This document shows positions 15,119 through 23,560 of a DNA stretch of 41,823 nucleotides, piece by piece (positions within the stretch are counted from its first letter, which is position 1; each line of letters opens with the position of its first letter). Source of the stretch: Actinomycetota bacterium (GTDB taxonomy: Bacteria; Actinomycetota; Acidimicrobiia; Acidimicrobiales; JAMCPL01); assembly GCA_023379675.1 (NCBI GenBank), contig JAMCPL010000025.1, positions 1 to 41,823 on the forward strand, in the 5' to 3' direction. The translations under genes and the position numbers were made by a program. A model generated the notes under the pieces. It saw nothing but the letters and a program-made list of their open reading frames with translations. It did not search any database and had not been told where the DNA came from.

Positions 15119-17521
15119 GTGAACGCCTTTTTCGACGCGGCAGGGAGGTTCTCTGTGCGGTGGCGCTACGCTATACTGGCTGCCTGGCTCATAGCCACCT
15201 TCGCTGCCATGACCCTGCTTCCCGGGATCAGCAGCGCCGTCCAGCAAAATGATCAGAAGTTCCTGCCGGCCAACTCTCCCAGCGTACAGGCCGCCAACCT
15301 CGCCCAGCCGCTTCAACCTGCCAACGTAACAAGGCTGATCATTGTAGCTTACACGATCGGCGCAACCAGCAGCCCGGGTCACCATGGCCTTGGTGGCGCC
15401 GGCAGCCCCGGCAACGCCGCTCTCACCAGCGCAGACAAGGGTGCGATCGCAGGCATAGAGCAAAAGGCACGCTCCGTTCCAGGCACGCTCCTGGTGAAGC
15501 AAGTCGCCATCTCACAAAACAACCGTGCTGACGAGATCCTGGTTGCTTCGCGCATCCAGAAACTAAACGAATACCCGCTCAGGGCATACGTGGGTAGGCT
15601 TTCTACCGCCATTCACTCGGTACCCGCGCCGCCGGGGCTATACGTGCACCTGGCAGGCCCACTAGCGAGCCAGGTGGCCAACCTCAATAGAGACAAGGGT
15701 ACCAACAACCGCCTACAGGAGTTCGCTGCACTATTTATAATCATCCTTCTCGTATTGATATTCCGGGCTCCACTTGCCCCCTTGCTTACCTTGCTGCCAG
15801 CGTTCTTGGTGGTGCAGATCTCCGGTCCACTCATTGCGGAAGTAGCCAAGACTGGCATACCTGTATCAACAATCACGGAGTTCATGCTTGTGGTCATCGT
15901 GCTCGGGGCAGGCACCGACTACGGACTGTTCCTTGTATTTCGCGTGCGCGAATACATGAGATCAGGCAAGGAACCAAAAGAGGCGGTATCGCTGGCAGTG
16001 AGCAGAGTGGGCGAATCCATCACGTTCTCAGCCGCCACCGTCGTAGCCGCTCTTGCAAGCCTCACCCTGGCCAGCTTTGGCATGTACCAGAGCCTGGGCA
16101 TCCCCATCGCAATAGGAATAGCCGTGATGCTGCTGGCAGGTCTGACGCTCCAGCCAGCGCTGCTCGCCATCTTCGGACGGGCGGCCTTCTGGCCGAGCAA
16201 CACTAGGCCGCAAAACCACAAGCCCGGGCTCTGGGGGAAGGCAGCCGCACGCCTTGTCCAGCACCCTATAGAAACACTTATAGCAGGTGTGGTAATCTTT
16301 ACCCTGCTGGCAGTAGCGGCTACCGGCAACAAGCCTGCCGGGTTCATAAGCGGTACATCAGCTCCACCCGGAAGTCATGCGGCCGCAGGTAATGCAGCCT
16401 TGGCAGCCAATTTCCCGAAAGCTGCAGCAAATCCGACAGACATAGTCGCCCGCTTCAAAGTACCCGTCTGGCAGGACGCCGGTCCTCTGGCCAGCTTCGA
16501 GCAGAAACTCTCGGGGTCACGCTTGTTCACCTCGGTAATAGGTCCGATGGATCCAAACGGCACCCATCTTACCGAGAGTGAATTCATAAGGCTTCACGCT
16601 TTGCTTGGCCCACCACAGCGGTTGCTCGTACCAGGCTTTGTGCCGCCTGCCGGTGTATCTTCTTCAGAAATAGATGCTTACATGGCTACTGCCTCACTCG
16701 TGAGCGCAGGAGGACACACGGTCGCACTGGAAACCAGCCTGTCGGCCGGAAACCCCTCGAGCACGCCAGCGATGCAAGCCGTTCCCACAATACGTGCCGC
16801 AGTGTCTACGGCGGCACACTTATCAGGAATACATCTGTATGGCGTAGCAGGCGAAGCTGCTGCCGCCTACGATGTCAGCTCGGTGGCAGGAAGCGACCTG
16901 CTGCACATCCTCCCTATCGTCGTAGTGATAATTGCTCTACTGCTCATCGTACTCCTACGCAGCCTGGTGGCCCCGCTCTACCTCATAGCCAGTGTGGTAC
17001 TGTCCTACCTGGCGGCGCTGGGACTGTCCGTGATCATATTCATCTATTTCGGTGGTCATCATGGGCTTGTGTTTTTCCTGCCATTCATGCTCTTCCTGTT
17101 TATCCTGGCACTCGGCGAGGACTACAACATACTGGTGATGACGCGCATACGCGAAGAAGCCGCCAGGGCCCCTCTGCGCACAGCCGTCGTGCATGCAATA
17201 GAGAGAACGGGTACGACCGTCACGTCGGCAGGACTGGTACTGGCCGGCACCTTTGTAGTATTTGCGATTGTCGGTGGAAGCAGCTCCGACGGCAGCGAGA
17301 TTGTCGAAATGGGCATGGGGCTGGCTCTCGGAATACTCATGGACACCTTTCTCGTCCGCACGCTGCTGGTTCCCTCTATAGTTGTGCTTCTCGACAAGTG
17401 GAATTGGTGGCCGTCACGCCATGGCTTCACGGAGACGATGCGCGAAGAGGACTTACCTGGCGAGGACGCTTTACCGAGCGATTCGGGCCAGCAAGCCATA
17501 CCGGTCTCTCATCCAGATTAG
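15119..17521 (+). CDS. MMPL-family RND exporter
   Basis: 800 residues. Large transporter of the MmpL/RND class, energised by the proton gradient; actinobacterial members export lipids or hydrophobic compounds. It is built of two similar halves. Each has one helix, an outside domain of ~150-170 residues and a five-helix bundle. The proton-relay motifs are GAGTDYGLFLVFRVREY (D267, Y268) in the first half and ALGEDYNIL in the second. Start: GTG 15119 immediately before the N-terminal basic segment and first helix; no clear ribosome site. No TetR regulator or lipid synthesis gene is next to it. Substrate unknown. Confidence 0.92.
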   Translation: MNAFFDAAGRFSVRWRYAILAAWLIATFAAMTLLPGISSAVQQNDQKFLPANSPSVQAANLAQPLQPANVTRLIIVAYTIGATSSPGHHGLGGAGSPGNAALTSADKGAIAGIEQKARSVPGTLLVKQVAISQNNRADEILVASRIQKLNEYPLRAYVGRLSTAIHSVPAPPGLYVHLAGPLASQVANLNRDKGTNNRLQEFAALFIIILLVLIFRAPLAPLLTLLPAFLVVQISGPLIAEVAKTGIPVSTITEFMLVVIVLGAGTDYGLFLVFRVREYMRSGKEPKEAVSLAVSRVGESITFSAATVVAALASLTLASFGMYQSLGIPIAIGIAVMLLAGLTLQPALLAIFGRAAFWPSNTRPQNHKPGLWGKAAARLVQHPIETLIAGVVIFTLLAVAATGNKPAGFISGTSAPPGSHAAAGNAALAANFPKAAANPTDIVARFKVPVWQDAGPLASFEQKLSGSRLFTSVIGPMDPNGTHLTESEFIRLHALLGPPQRLLVPGFVPPAGVSSSEIDAYMATASLVSAGGHTVALETSLSAGNPSSTPAMQAVPTIRAAVSTAAHLSGIHLYGVAGEAAAAYDVSSVAGSDLLHILPIVVVIIALLLIVLLRSLVAPLYLIASVVLSYLAALGLSVIIFIYFGGHHGLVFFLPFMLFLFILALGEDYNILVMTRIREEAARAPLRTAVVHAIERTGTTVTSAGLVLAGTFVVFAIVGGSSSDGSEIVEMGMGLALGILMDTFLVRTLLVPSIVVLLDKWNWWPSRHGFTETMREEDLPGEDALPSDSGQQAIPVSHPD

Positions 17522-17642
17522 TCCAGTAGCCTTTCACCAGAAGCGCCGGCGCCGGCGCCCTGCCAACCCTGGTGTGCGTCCAGCGCTGGATTCCTGGTCT
17601 CTTCGTGATCTTCCTGGTGCTTTCTTGGCACAAGAGTTGCGC

Positions 17643-17648
17643 TATGTT
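17643..17648 (+). promoter_or_regulatory. -10-like box TATGTT before gltX (leaderless type)
   Basis: TATGTT starts 12 nt before GTG 17655. It supports that codon over the upstream TTG 17637, which would place the box inside the gene. Confidence 0.35.
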
Positions 17649-17654
17649 GGTGCC

Positions 17655-19082
17655 GTGGATACCAATACATCTCCGAGAGTACGTTTCGCTCCGTCGCCCA
17701 CCGGCTACTTTCATGTCGGAAGCGCTAGGACAGCTTTGTTCAACTGGCTTTTCGCTCGTCGCAATCACGGAACGTTCATACTCCGTATAGAAGACACCGA
17801 CGAGGAAAGGGGACGGGAGGAATGGGTCTCGGGAATCCTGTCGGCACTTGCCTGGCTGGGTCTTGAATACGACGAGGGTCCTTACCGTCAATCTGAACGA
17901 TCTGCCTTGCATGCTGATGCTCTTACGCGGCTCTGGGATGGTGGATACCTGTACGCGTGCGGATGCAATCGTGAAGAGGTGCTGGAACGAACCAAGGGCA
18001 ATCAGACACCTGGCTACGATGGACACTGCCGAGAATTGGGCCTTGCAAGGGAGGGACGCGCCTTGCGCTTCAGGACGCCCCGTGACGGGATAACCGTAGT
18101 AAAGGACGTGGTACGAGGCCTAGTGGAGTTCCCCCACCGAGCCATGGAGGACTTCGTCGTATCCAAGGCCAATGGCAGCCCGCTGTTCGTACTTGCAAAT
18201 GTCGTCGATGACATCGACATGGGAATCACTCACGTAATCAGGGGAGAAGACCTCTTGCCGTCCACCCCCAAAGGCATCCTACTTTGGAAAGCTCTTGAAG
18301 GTTCAGCAGTTGAACTCCCCGTCTTTGCTCACCTGCCTATGCTCGTCAATGAGAAGCGCCAGAAACTTTCCAAGCGGCGTGATCCGGTGTCTCTCGAATA
18401 CTTTTCTGAGCAGGGATATTTGCCGGAAGCATTCTGCAACTACCTGTCTCTCCTCGGCTGGAGCCACCCATCAGGCAAGGAATTGATGACAATGGAAGAG
18501 ATCATACAAAGCTTCTCGCTTGAGGATATCAACCATTCGCCCGCCTTCTTCGATGTAGTGAAACTCACCCATATGAATGGAGAACACATCCGGTTGCTGG
18601 ACGCAGATGTGTTTGCAGCAAGGTCATCAGCATGGCTGGATACGGCGCCGGTGCCTTGGGCAAGAGACCATTTTGACATGGATACCTACCGGCGCATTGC
18701 ACATATCGTTCAGGAACGTGTCGCTACCCTCGCAGAGATAATCCCCATGGTCGACTTCTTTTTCCTGGAATCACCGATTTACGACCAAGCCGCAATAGAG
18801 TCACTGGCCACCAACGACACAACACGCAAGATAGTGACAATGGCTTTGGATATATACTCTCGCTGCACATGGGCACCCGATGCGCTACACGAGGCAACCG
18901 CCGCAATGGGAAACGAAATCGCGCTGAAGCTTTCCAGGGCGCAGGCTCCTGTCCGGGTGGCGGTCACTGGTAAGAGGGTCGGACCACCGCTCTTCGAATC
19001 CATGGCTATCCTAGGACGCGAGAGGGTTCTGGCAAGGCTGCATGCTTTTGCGGCCCTTGTTGCACGCACCACGCCAGAATAG
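17655..19082 (+). CDS. gltX: Glutamyl-tRNA synthetase
   Basis: Charges tRNA-Glu (and in many bacteria tRNA-Gln) with glutamate. 475 residues from GTG 17655, which leaves a normal short N-terminus before RFAPSPTGYFHVG, the class I HIGH-type signature (FHVG). The frame is open further upstream into the MMPL gene, but that part has no synthetase sequence. The KMSKS-type loop is KRQKLSKRRDPVSL. A zinc-knuckle-like CGC ... DGHC segment lies after the active site (YACGCNREE to YDGHCREL). The C-terminal anticodon-binding domain is complete. tRNA-Gln and tRNA-Glu genes follow directly, which suits an enzyme that may charge both through the transamidation route. Confidence 0.96.
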   Translation: MDTNTSPRVRFAPSPTGYFHVGSARTALFNWLFARRNHGTFILRIEDTDEERGREEWVSGILSALAWLGLEYDEGPYRQSERSALHADALTRLWDGGYLYACGCNREEVLERTKGNQTPGYDGHCRELGLAREGRALRFRTPRDGITVVKDVVRGLVEFPHRAMEDFVVSKANGSPLFVLANVVDDIDMGITHVIRGEDLLPSTPKGILLWKALEGSAVELPVFAHLPMLVNEKRQKLSKRRDPVSLEYFSEQGYLPEAFCNYLSLLGWSHPSGKELMTMEEIIQSFSLEDINHSPAFFDVVKLTHMNGEHIRLLDADVFAARSSAWLDTAPVPWARDHFDMDTYRRIAHIVQERVATLAEIIPMVDFFFLESPIYDQAAIESLATNDTTRKIVTMALDIYSRCTWAPDALHEATAAMGNEIALKLSRAQAPVRVAVTGKRVGPPLFESMAILGRERVLARLHAFAALVARTTPE

Positions 19083-19102
19083 GCTATTCTGTTAAGTGCC
19101 CT

Positions 19103-19175
19103 TCGGGGGTAGTTCAATTGGCAGAACGCTTGGCTCTGGACCAAGAAGTTGGGGGTTCGAGTCCTCCCCCCCGAG
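19103..19175 (+). tRNA. tRNA-Gln (anticodon CUG)
   Basis: A full cloverleaf can be drawn: acceptor TCGGGGG/CCCCCGA, D stem GTTC/GAAC, anticodon stem CTTGG/CCAAG with loop CTCTGGA (anticodon CTG), T arm GGGGG-TTCGAGT-CCTCC, discriminator G73. CCA is not encoded. It begins 21 bp after the gltX stop. Confidence 0.95.
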
Positions 19176-19193
19176 CTGGATGCTTGAATACAA

Positions 19194-19269
19194 GGCCCCA
19201 TCGTCTAGTGGCCAAGGACACTACCCTCTCAAGGTAGAGACACGGGTTCGAATCCCGTTGGGGCTGCCA
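19194..19269 (+). tRNA. tRNA-Glu (anticodon CUC)
   Basis: Acceptor GGCCCCA/TGGGGCT (with a G-U first pair), anticodon stem CTACC/GGTAG with loop CTCTCAA (anticodon CTC), T arm with TTCGAAT, discriminator G and an encoded CCA (19267-19269). Only 18 bp separate it from tRNA-Gln, so the two are probably co-transcribed. Confidence 0.95.
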
Positions 19270-19321
19270 ATTGTGGAAGCCAGACTTATGCTTATCACAT
19301 CGTGATGCCATATTATTGTGA

Positions 19322-19377
19322 TTGTCCGTAATCATACACCGGACAGTTACGGACAACAGACTCAGCTCCCTGTCCGG
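19322..19377 (+). promoter_or_regulatory. Overlapping inverted repeats after tRNA-Glu
   Basis: TTGTCCGTAA (19322-19331) is the exact complement of TTACGGACAA (19347-19356), a 10-bp stem with a 15-nt loop. The end of that loop, CCGGACAG (19339-19346), is the complement of CTGTCCGG (19370-19377). The two stems interleave, so they form a pseudoknot or compete. There is no T-run, so a simple terminator is unlikely. It lies between the tRNA genes and the sortase gene. Confidence 0.45.
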
Positions 19378-19439
19378 ATATTGGGGTTCACTTCACAGCG
19401 ACCACATTGCCGTTACTCCATCATCATGCAGTTTCTGGA

Positions 19440-19445
19440 TATACT
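19440..19445 (+). promoter_or_regulatory. Possible -10 box TATACT of the sortase gene
   Basis: TATACT begins 36 nt before ATG 19476, with AAGG further down at 12 nt from the ATG. No clear -35 box. Confidence 0.35.
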
Positions 19446-19475
19446 AATGGGAGGTTGATAAGGACTAAGCCAATA

Positions 19476-20696
19476 ATGATAACCCGTAAGTGCAAAGAAC
19501 TATACCTTTCCGGCAAATACCGTATGTCACCGGCAGGGCTTTTTCGTATTGCCGGTATTCTTCTGATCCTGCTTGCAGGTATCGGTATTGTATACCCACT
19601 CTGGTGGAATCATCGTTCGTCAACGGTTGGCGGCAACCTGATCAAGGTCGAAAAAGCGGAAATCCAGCAAGCTGCAAGATCCTCGTCCGCAGGTTCACGC
19701 TTATGCTCATCATCACAACATCCACCAGGCCTTGTTCCCGCGCTATCGCAGGATGTTGCCGCAACATCCACTAAGTCTTCTAGTCACAATACCCCGGCCG
19801 GGAACGACAGCAGTAGCAATTCTGTATATGGATTGCTGGAAGCACCTGCCATCCATCTGGTTGCGCCGGTAAAATCAGGCACATCCAACGCGACTCTTTC
19901 GGTTGCAGTGGGACACAGCAGTGCAACCAGTTGGCCGGCACCCGGCGTCCCCAGTATGTTCCTAGCCCATGACGTATCGTGGTTTTCAGATATCGGAAAC
20001 CTGACAATCGGTGACACTGTCCTATGGGTAGAGCCTTGCTCTACCATGATCTACAAGGTCGCCAAGAGCATGATTCGTAGCCCCGGACAGCCTATACCAT
20101 CCTACCCAGGGGGCGATATCGTATTGGTGACCTGCTACCCGACAAACGCCCTCTGGTTCACACCGAACCGGTATGTGGTAATAGGCGAGTATGCGAGGAC
20201 GATCAATACTGGATCGGCCAATACCGGACCATCTTCAGGAAGATCTGGCACCAAGGCGCCATCCACGTCACCCATATCCGTGCTTCACTCGACTCAGCTT
20301 CCGCACCTCGATCTTCCCCCTGGCTTGGTTGGAACGGGAATCACCCTGCAAGACAATGAGGTACTTCTGGGGCATCTCCACATTGACGGAACTCCGGCGG
20401 CGAGCCTGACGCAATCCCCTATACCACTCGATGTCGCCAATCGTGGACTCAAGCTTTATTTTGCAGCAATGCATGCCGCGGCTCAGTACAAGACACACCC
20501 AGCATGGTGGAACGACATAGCCCCGCAAGTTACCGATCACAGCTCATGGGCAAACGCTGGACCCTTGAACATTACCGAGTATGCGAAGGGTTCCGCAATC
20601 ACAGAGATTTCCCTGTGCTCGCCCGTAAAGACGGTCAATGAAAGCATTGTATCTCATACTCTGGTTGTGTCGTCAATGGGACCAAGTTGTTCATAG
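19476..20696 (+). CDS. Sortase (class D/E-like transpeptidase) with C-terminal extension
   Basis: Membrane-anchored cysteine transpeptidase of the sortase family, which links or processes surface proteins. 406 residues from ATG 19476; ATG 19524 is an alternative. The N-terminal helix is at about 22-43 (FRIAGILLILLAGIGIVYPLWW), followed by a Ser-rich linker. The sortase barrel starts at LLEAPAIHLVAPVKSGTSN. The catalytic triad is H165 (FLAHDVSWFSDI), C220 (LVTCYP) and R232 (TPNRYVVIGEY). About 160 residues after the barrel belong to no recognised domain and contain further cysteines near the end. No LPxTG-type substrate gene is adjacent. Confidence 0.83.
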   Translation: MITRKCKELYLSGKYRMSPAGLFRIAGILLILLAGIGIVYPLWWNHRSSTVGGNLIKVEKAEIQQAARSSSAGSRLCSSSQHPPGLVPALSQDVAATSTKSSSHNTPAGNDSSSNSVYGLLEAPAIHLVAPVKSGTSNATLSVAVGHSSATSWPAPGVPSMFLAHDVSWFSDIGNLTIGDTVLWVEPCSTMIYKVAKSMIRSPGQPIPSYPGGDIVLVTCYPTNALWFTPNRYVVIGEYARTINTGSANTGPSSGRSGTKAPSTSPISVLHSTQLPHLDLPPGLVGTGITLQDNEVLLGHLHIDGTPAASLTQSPIPLDVANRGLKLYFAAMHAAAQYKTHPAWWNDIAPQVTDHSSWANAGPLNITEYAKGSAITEISLCSPVKTVNESIVSHTLVVSSMGPSCS

Positions 20697-20925
20697 CGCC
20701 CGCCTCGGAGGTATCACGCACTTCACCGGTAACCATTCACATGGAAATGTCTACACCATCCCCTACCGCGTCCATCCAATGCCGAGCATATGTGATCACG
20801 AATCCGGGTAGCGGGGGCACGCATGCACCGACCTGTAGAATTAGCTCAGCCAGCCGGTTGACAGGGTTGCGGAATCCAAACACACAACGCTAACGATCCA
20901 GAGGACCGTGAGCACTACCAGTGGG

Positions 20926-22092
20926 CTACGCACCTCGAGCGGACCGGGCATCTTCCTCTGCAAGCTCTTCGGCACGAGTGTCCGCCGCAGCCAGCCTGGC
21001 CTCAACCCCCTCTTTCATCAGCTTCTCAGCCTCATTCACCAGCGCGACCACCATATCCTCCTCCGGGACCACCCTCACCACCTTGCCCCTTATGAACAGA
21101 TGACCCCTGTGCCTACCGGCAGCTATGCCCAGGTCAGCACCCTTTGCTTCACCGGGACCGTTCACCACGCAGCCCATGACAGCCACTTGCAAGGGTATCG
21201 AGCGCTTCGCCAACTCCGCCTCGGCAGCCTTGGCAATGGCTATGACATCCACCTCCGCCCTTCCACACGATGGGCAGGCTATCAGATCGACGCTCCTCCG
21301 CCTCCTCAAACCCATGGCTTCGAGAAGAGTCCTGCCGGCTCTGGCCTCTTCTACGGGGTCGGCAGTTAGCGAGTACCGGATAGTGTCACCGATGCCCTCC
21401 GCAAGGAGAGTGGCAATGCCGGCGGTGGTCTTGATTATGCCCGATGGGGGCGGACCAGCTTCGGTGACCCCAAGATGCAACGGATAGTCGAACGTCTCCG
21501 AAGCCAGCCTGTAAGCGCTGATCATCAAAGACACGTTTGACGCCTTGACTGATATTTTTATGTCCTCGAAACCTACTTCCTCCAGCATGTCCAACTCGTT
21601 TCGAGCTGACTCGACCAGTGCCTCGGGAGTTGGCCTGCCGTAGCGCTTCAAGAGGTCTGGATGGAGCGACCCTGCGTTGACCCCGATCCTGATGGGGATG
21701 GAATGGTCTTTCGCTTCGTGCGCGACCAACTTGATTTCCTCTGGTTTCCGCAGGTTGCCTGGATTCAACCTTAGCCCATCCACACCCGCATCTATCGCTG
21801 CAAGCGCCATCTCGTAATGGAAATGTACATCTGCAATTATAGGAACCGGAGAGCGCGGTATTATCTGGGCCAACCCGCTGGCTGCTTCCGGCGAGTTGCA
21901 CGTGCAGCGAACCAAGTCAGCACCGGCGCCAGCAAGCTGGTATATCTGCGCGAGTGTCCCCTCGACATCGGCAGTCTTGGTGGTGGTCATGGACTGGATC
22001 GATACCGGAGCATCCCCGCCGATGGCAACTTTACCTACATGGATCTGCTTCGTCTTTTTCCGTTTGGGGAGTAACCCCTGATCCATCCTCAT
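20926..22092 (-). CDS. ispG: 4-hydroxy-3-methylbut-2-enyl diphosphate synthase IspG
   Basis: Iron-sulphur enzyme of the methylerythritol phosphate pathway; converts MEcPP to HMBPP. 388 residues. The N-terminal TIM-barrel opens with VAIGGDAPVSIQSMTTTKT. The [4Fe-4S] ligands are C273 and C276 (CPSCGR) and C308 (MGCVVNGPGEA), with E315 of the same motif as the fourth position. Start ATG 22092, with AAAGG 7 nt upstream; ATG 22086 is in frame. Downstream of rseP by 110 bp on the same strand, in the usual dxr-rseP-ispG order. The C-terminal ~25 residues are Ala/Glu/Arg-rich and variable. Confidence 0.97.
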   Translation of the reverse strand: MRMDQGLLPKRKKTKQIHVGKVAIGGDAPVSIQSMTTTKTADVEGTLAQIYQLAGAGADLVRCTCNSPEAASGLAQIIPRSPVPIIADVHFHYEMALAAIDAGVDGLRLNPGNLRKPEEIKLVAHEAKDHSIPIRIGVNAGSLHPDLLKRYGRPTPEALVESARNELDMLEEVGFEDIKISVKASNVSLMISAYRLASETFDYPLHLGVTEAGPPPSGIIKTTAGIATLLAEGIGDTIRYSLTADPVEEARAGRTLLEAMGLRRRRSVDLIACPSCGRAEVDVIAIAKAAEAELAKRSIPLQVAVMGCVVNGPGEAKGADLGIAAGRHRGHLFIRGKVVRVVPEEDMVVALVNEAEKLMKEGVEARLAAADTRAEELAEEDARSARGA

Positions 22093-22202
22093 ACATTTAC
22101 CTTTCTCTGCTCTTAATATACCTTATACACAGCTGAAATGGTCAGCATCAAAGCATGGCAATAGTGACTCCCGGAAGAAAGCGGTCCGCCCAGTGCCTCC
22201 GA

Positions 22203-23558
22203 TCAGCTGAACGGATTGACCACTGGATGGGTAATATCGAGGTAGAACGATGTGACGAACAGCACCACCAAGAGGCTCAGCACTACGTAGGTGGCAGGTA
22301 ACAGCTTCCGTATATCCGCCCTGTATGGCCTGCCTTTCCTACTCCGGATCCTCTCGTATACCGCTATCACGACATGACCCCCATCAAGTGGCAGCATGGG
22401 AAAGAGATTGATTAGTCCAACGAATATGTTGATGGAAATCAGCACTATCAAGAGATCTCCAATGCCCGCCCTAGCCGCCTGTGCAGCAGTGATTGCAGCG
22501 CCATAGATCGATTCAGGACGGTTGCCGGTACGCGCGGCCTTGGCCGCTGCACGAGAACTGGCAAGGTCGTGAAAATAAGCGGCAATGCCATGCACGGAGA
22601 ATATATGGGCCATCGCGCTCACGCTCAGAGAGACCACCCTACCGAAATCCTGGCCGGCACCTACTACGCCCTGCAAGACCCCCGATTTGACAAGGGGAGT
22701 AGTAAGCAACACCCCGATGCGACCCTCCTCCTTGCCCTTTACATCCACGGCCGCAGGGGTAACGGACAATGTCCTGTCCACGCCACTCTGATTGACCAGG
22801 AGCTTAACACTATGGCCTGCATTGGACTCGATTATGTTGGCAAGCTGGACAAAATTGACCACCTTATGACCGCCTGCCGATAGGATGACATCACCCGGAC
22901 GGATACCTGCGCTCTGCGCTGGATCGACGCCCTTGGAAACCGGCACAAGGCTGCTGACCTGAGCCCCTTGGTTCCCCGGTACGCCTATGAACACGACCAA
23001 TACCCACAGCATAATGAATGCCATCACGCCATGCATAGCGGATCCAGCCACACCTACCGCAAACCGGCTATGGAAAGACTTGGAGCGGTAGGCGCGGGAC
23101 TCGTCCTCAACAGGCACTTCCTCCAAACTGGTCATCCCCACAATCTTCACATACCCGCCAAGAGGCAGGAGTTTGATGCCATAGGTGGTCTCCCCGCGTT
23201 TGACTGACCAGAGCCTAGGGCCAAACCCGAAGAAATACTCCGTAACCTTCATCCCGCTCAGCTTTGCAGTAATGAAATGTCCCAGTTCGTGTATCATGAC
23301 CATGAGCACTATCGCAGCAACTACTAGGAGCAGGTAGCCTCCATGTAGGTAAATGGCCGCAGCAACCACCAGCGCAACAGCCGCAGCCAGCTCTATGATC
23401 GATATACGAGATACCTGCTCATCGGATGTGACTGGCATAGCGTCGCCGGCCTCCACGGAAATCGCCTTATCGCTAGGGGATGTCCTCCCGTCGCCACCCT
23501 CCGCATCTGGTTTGCTCACCGCATCTTCCTGGTCTCCTACTCGCCGGAACACGCCCAC
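22203..23558 (-). CDS. rseP: Site-2 intramembrane metalloprotease RseP/RasP
   Basis: Zinc protease that cuts membrane-spanning substrates such as anti-sigma factors. 451 residues from GTG 23558, 2 bp after the dxr stop. GTG 23516 has a better ribosome site (AGGAAG, 5 nt) and would give 437 residues. The zinc site is HELGH (H90, E91, H94) in the first core helix. The second motif is NLFPMLPLDGGH near the C-terminus. A PDZ domain lies between (about 210-290, with AGIRPGDVILSAGGH). The ~50-residue polar N-terminal extension before the first helix is longer than in E. coli RseP. Confidence 0.95.
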   Translation of the reverse strand: MGVFRRVGDQEDAVSKPDAEGGDGRTSPSDKAISVEAGDAMPVTSDEQVSRISIIELAAAVALVVAAAIYLHGGYLLLVVAAIVLMVMIHELGHFITAKLSGMKVTEYFFGFGPRLWSVKRGETTYGIKLLPLGGYVKIVGMTSLEEVPVEDESRAYRSKSFHSRFAVGVAGSAMHGVMAFIMLWVLVVFIGVPGNQGAQVSSLVPVSKGVDPAQSAGIRPGDVILSAGGHKVVNFVQLANIIESNAGHSVKLLVNQSGVDRTLSVTPAAVDVKGKEEGRIGVLLTTPLVKSGVLQGVVGAGQDFGRVVSLSVSAMAHIFSVHGIAAYFHDLASSRAAAKAARTGNRPESIYGAAITAAQAARAGIGDLLIVLISINIFVGLINLFPMLPLDGGHVVIAVYERIRSRKGRPYRADIRKLLPATYVVLSLLVVLFVTSFYLDITHPVVNPFS

Positions 23559-23560
23559 AG

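Noticed and set aside
17382-17654. N-terminal extension of the gltX frame
   Set aside because: Lies inside the MMPL gene or its 3' flank in another frame and lacks synthetase sequence; the HIGH-type motif directly follows GTG 17655.
20836-20885. tRNA-like segment (TTAGCTCAG followed by CCGGTTG)
   Set aside because: Resembles a D arm but no acceptor, anticodon or T stems can be formed.
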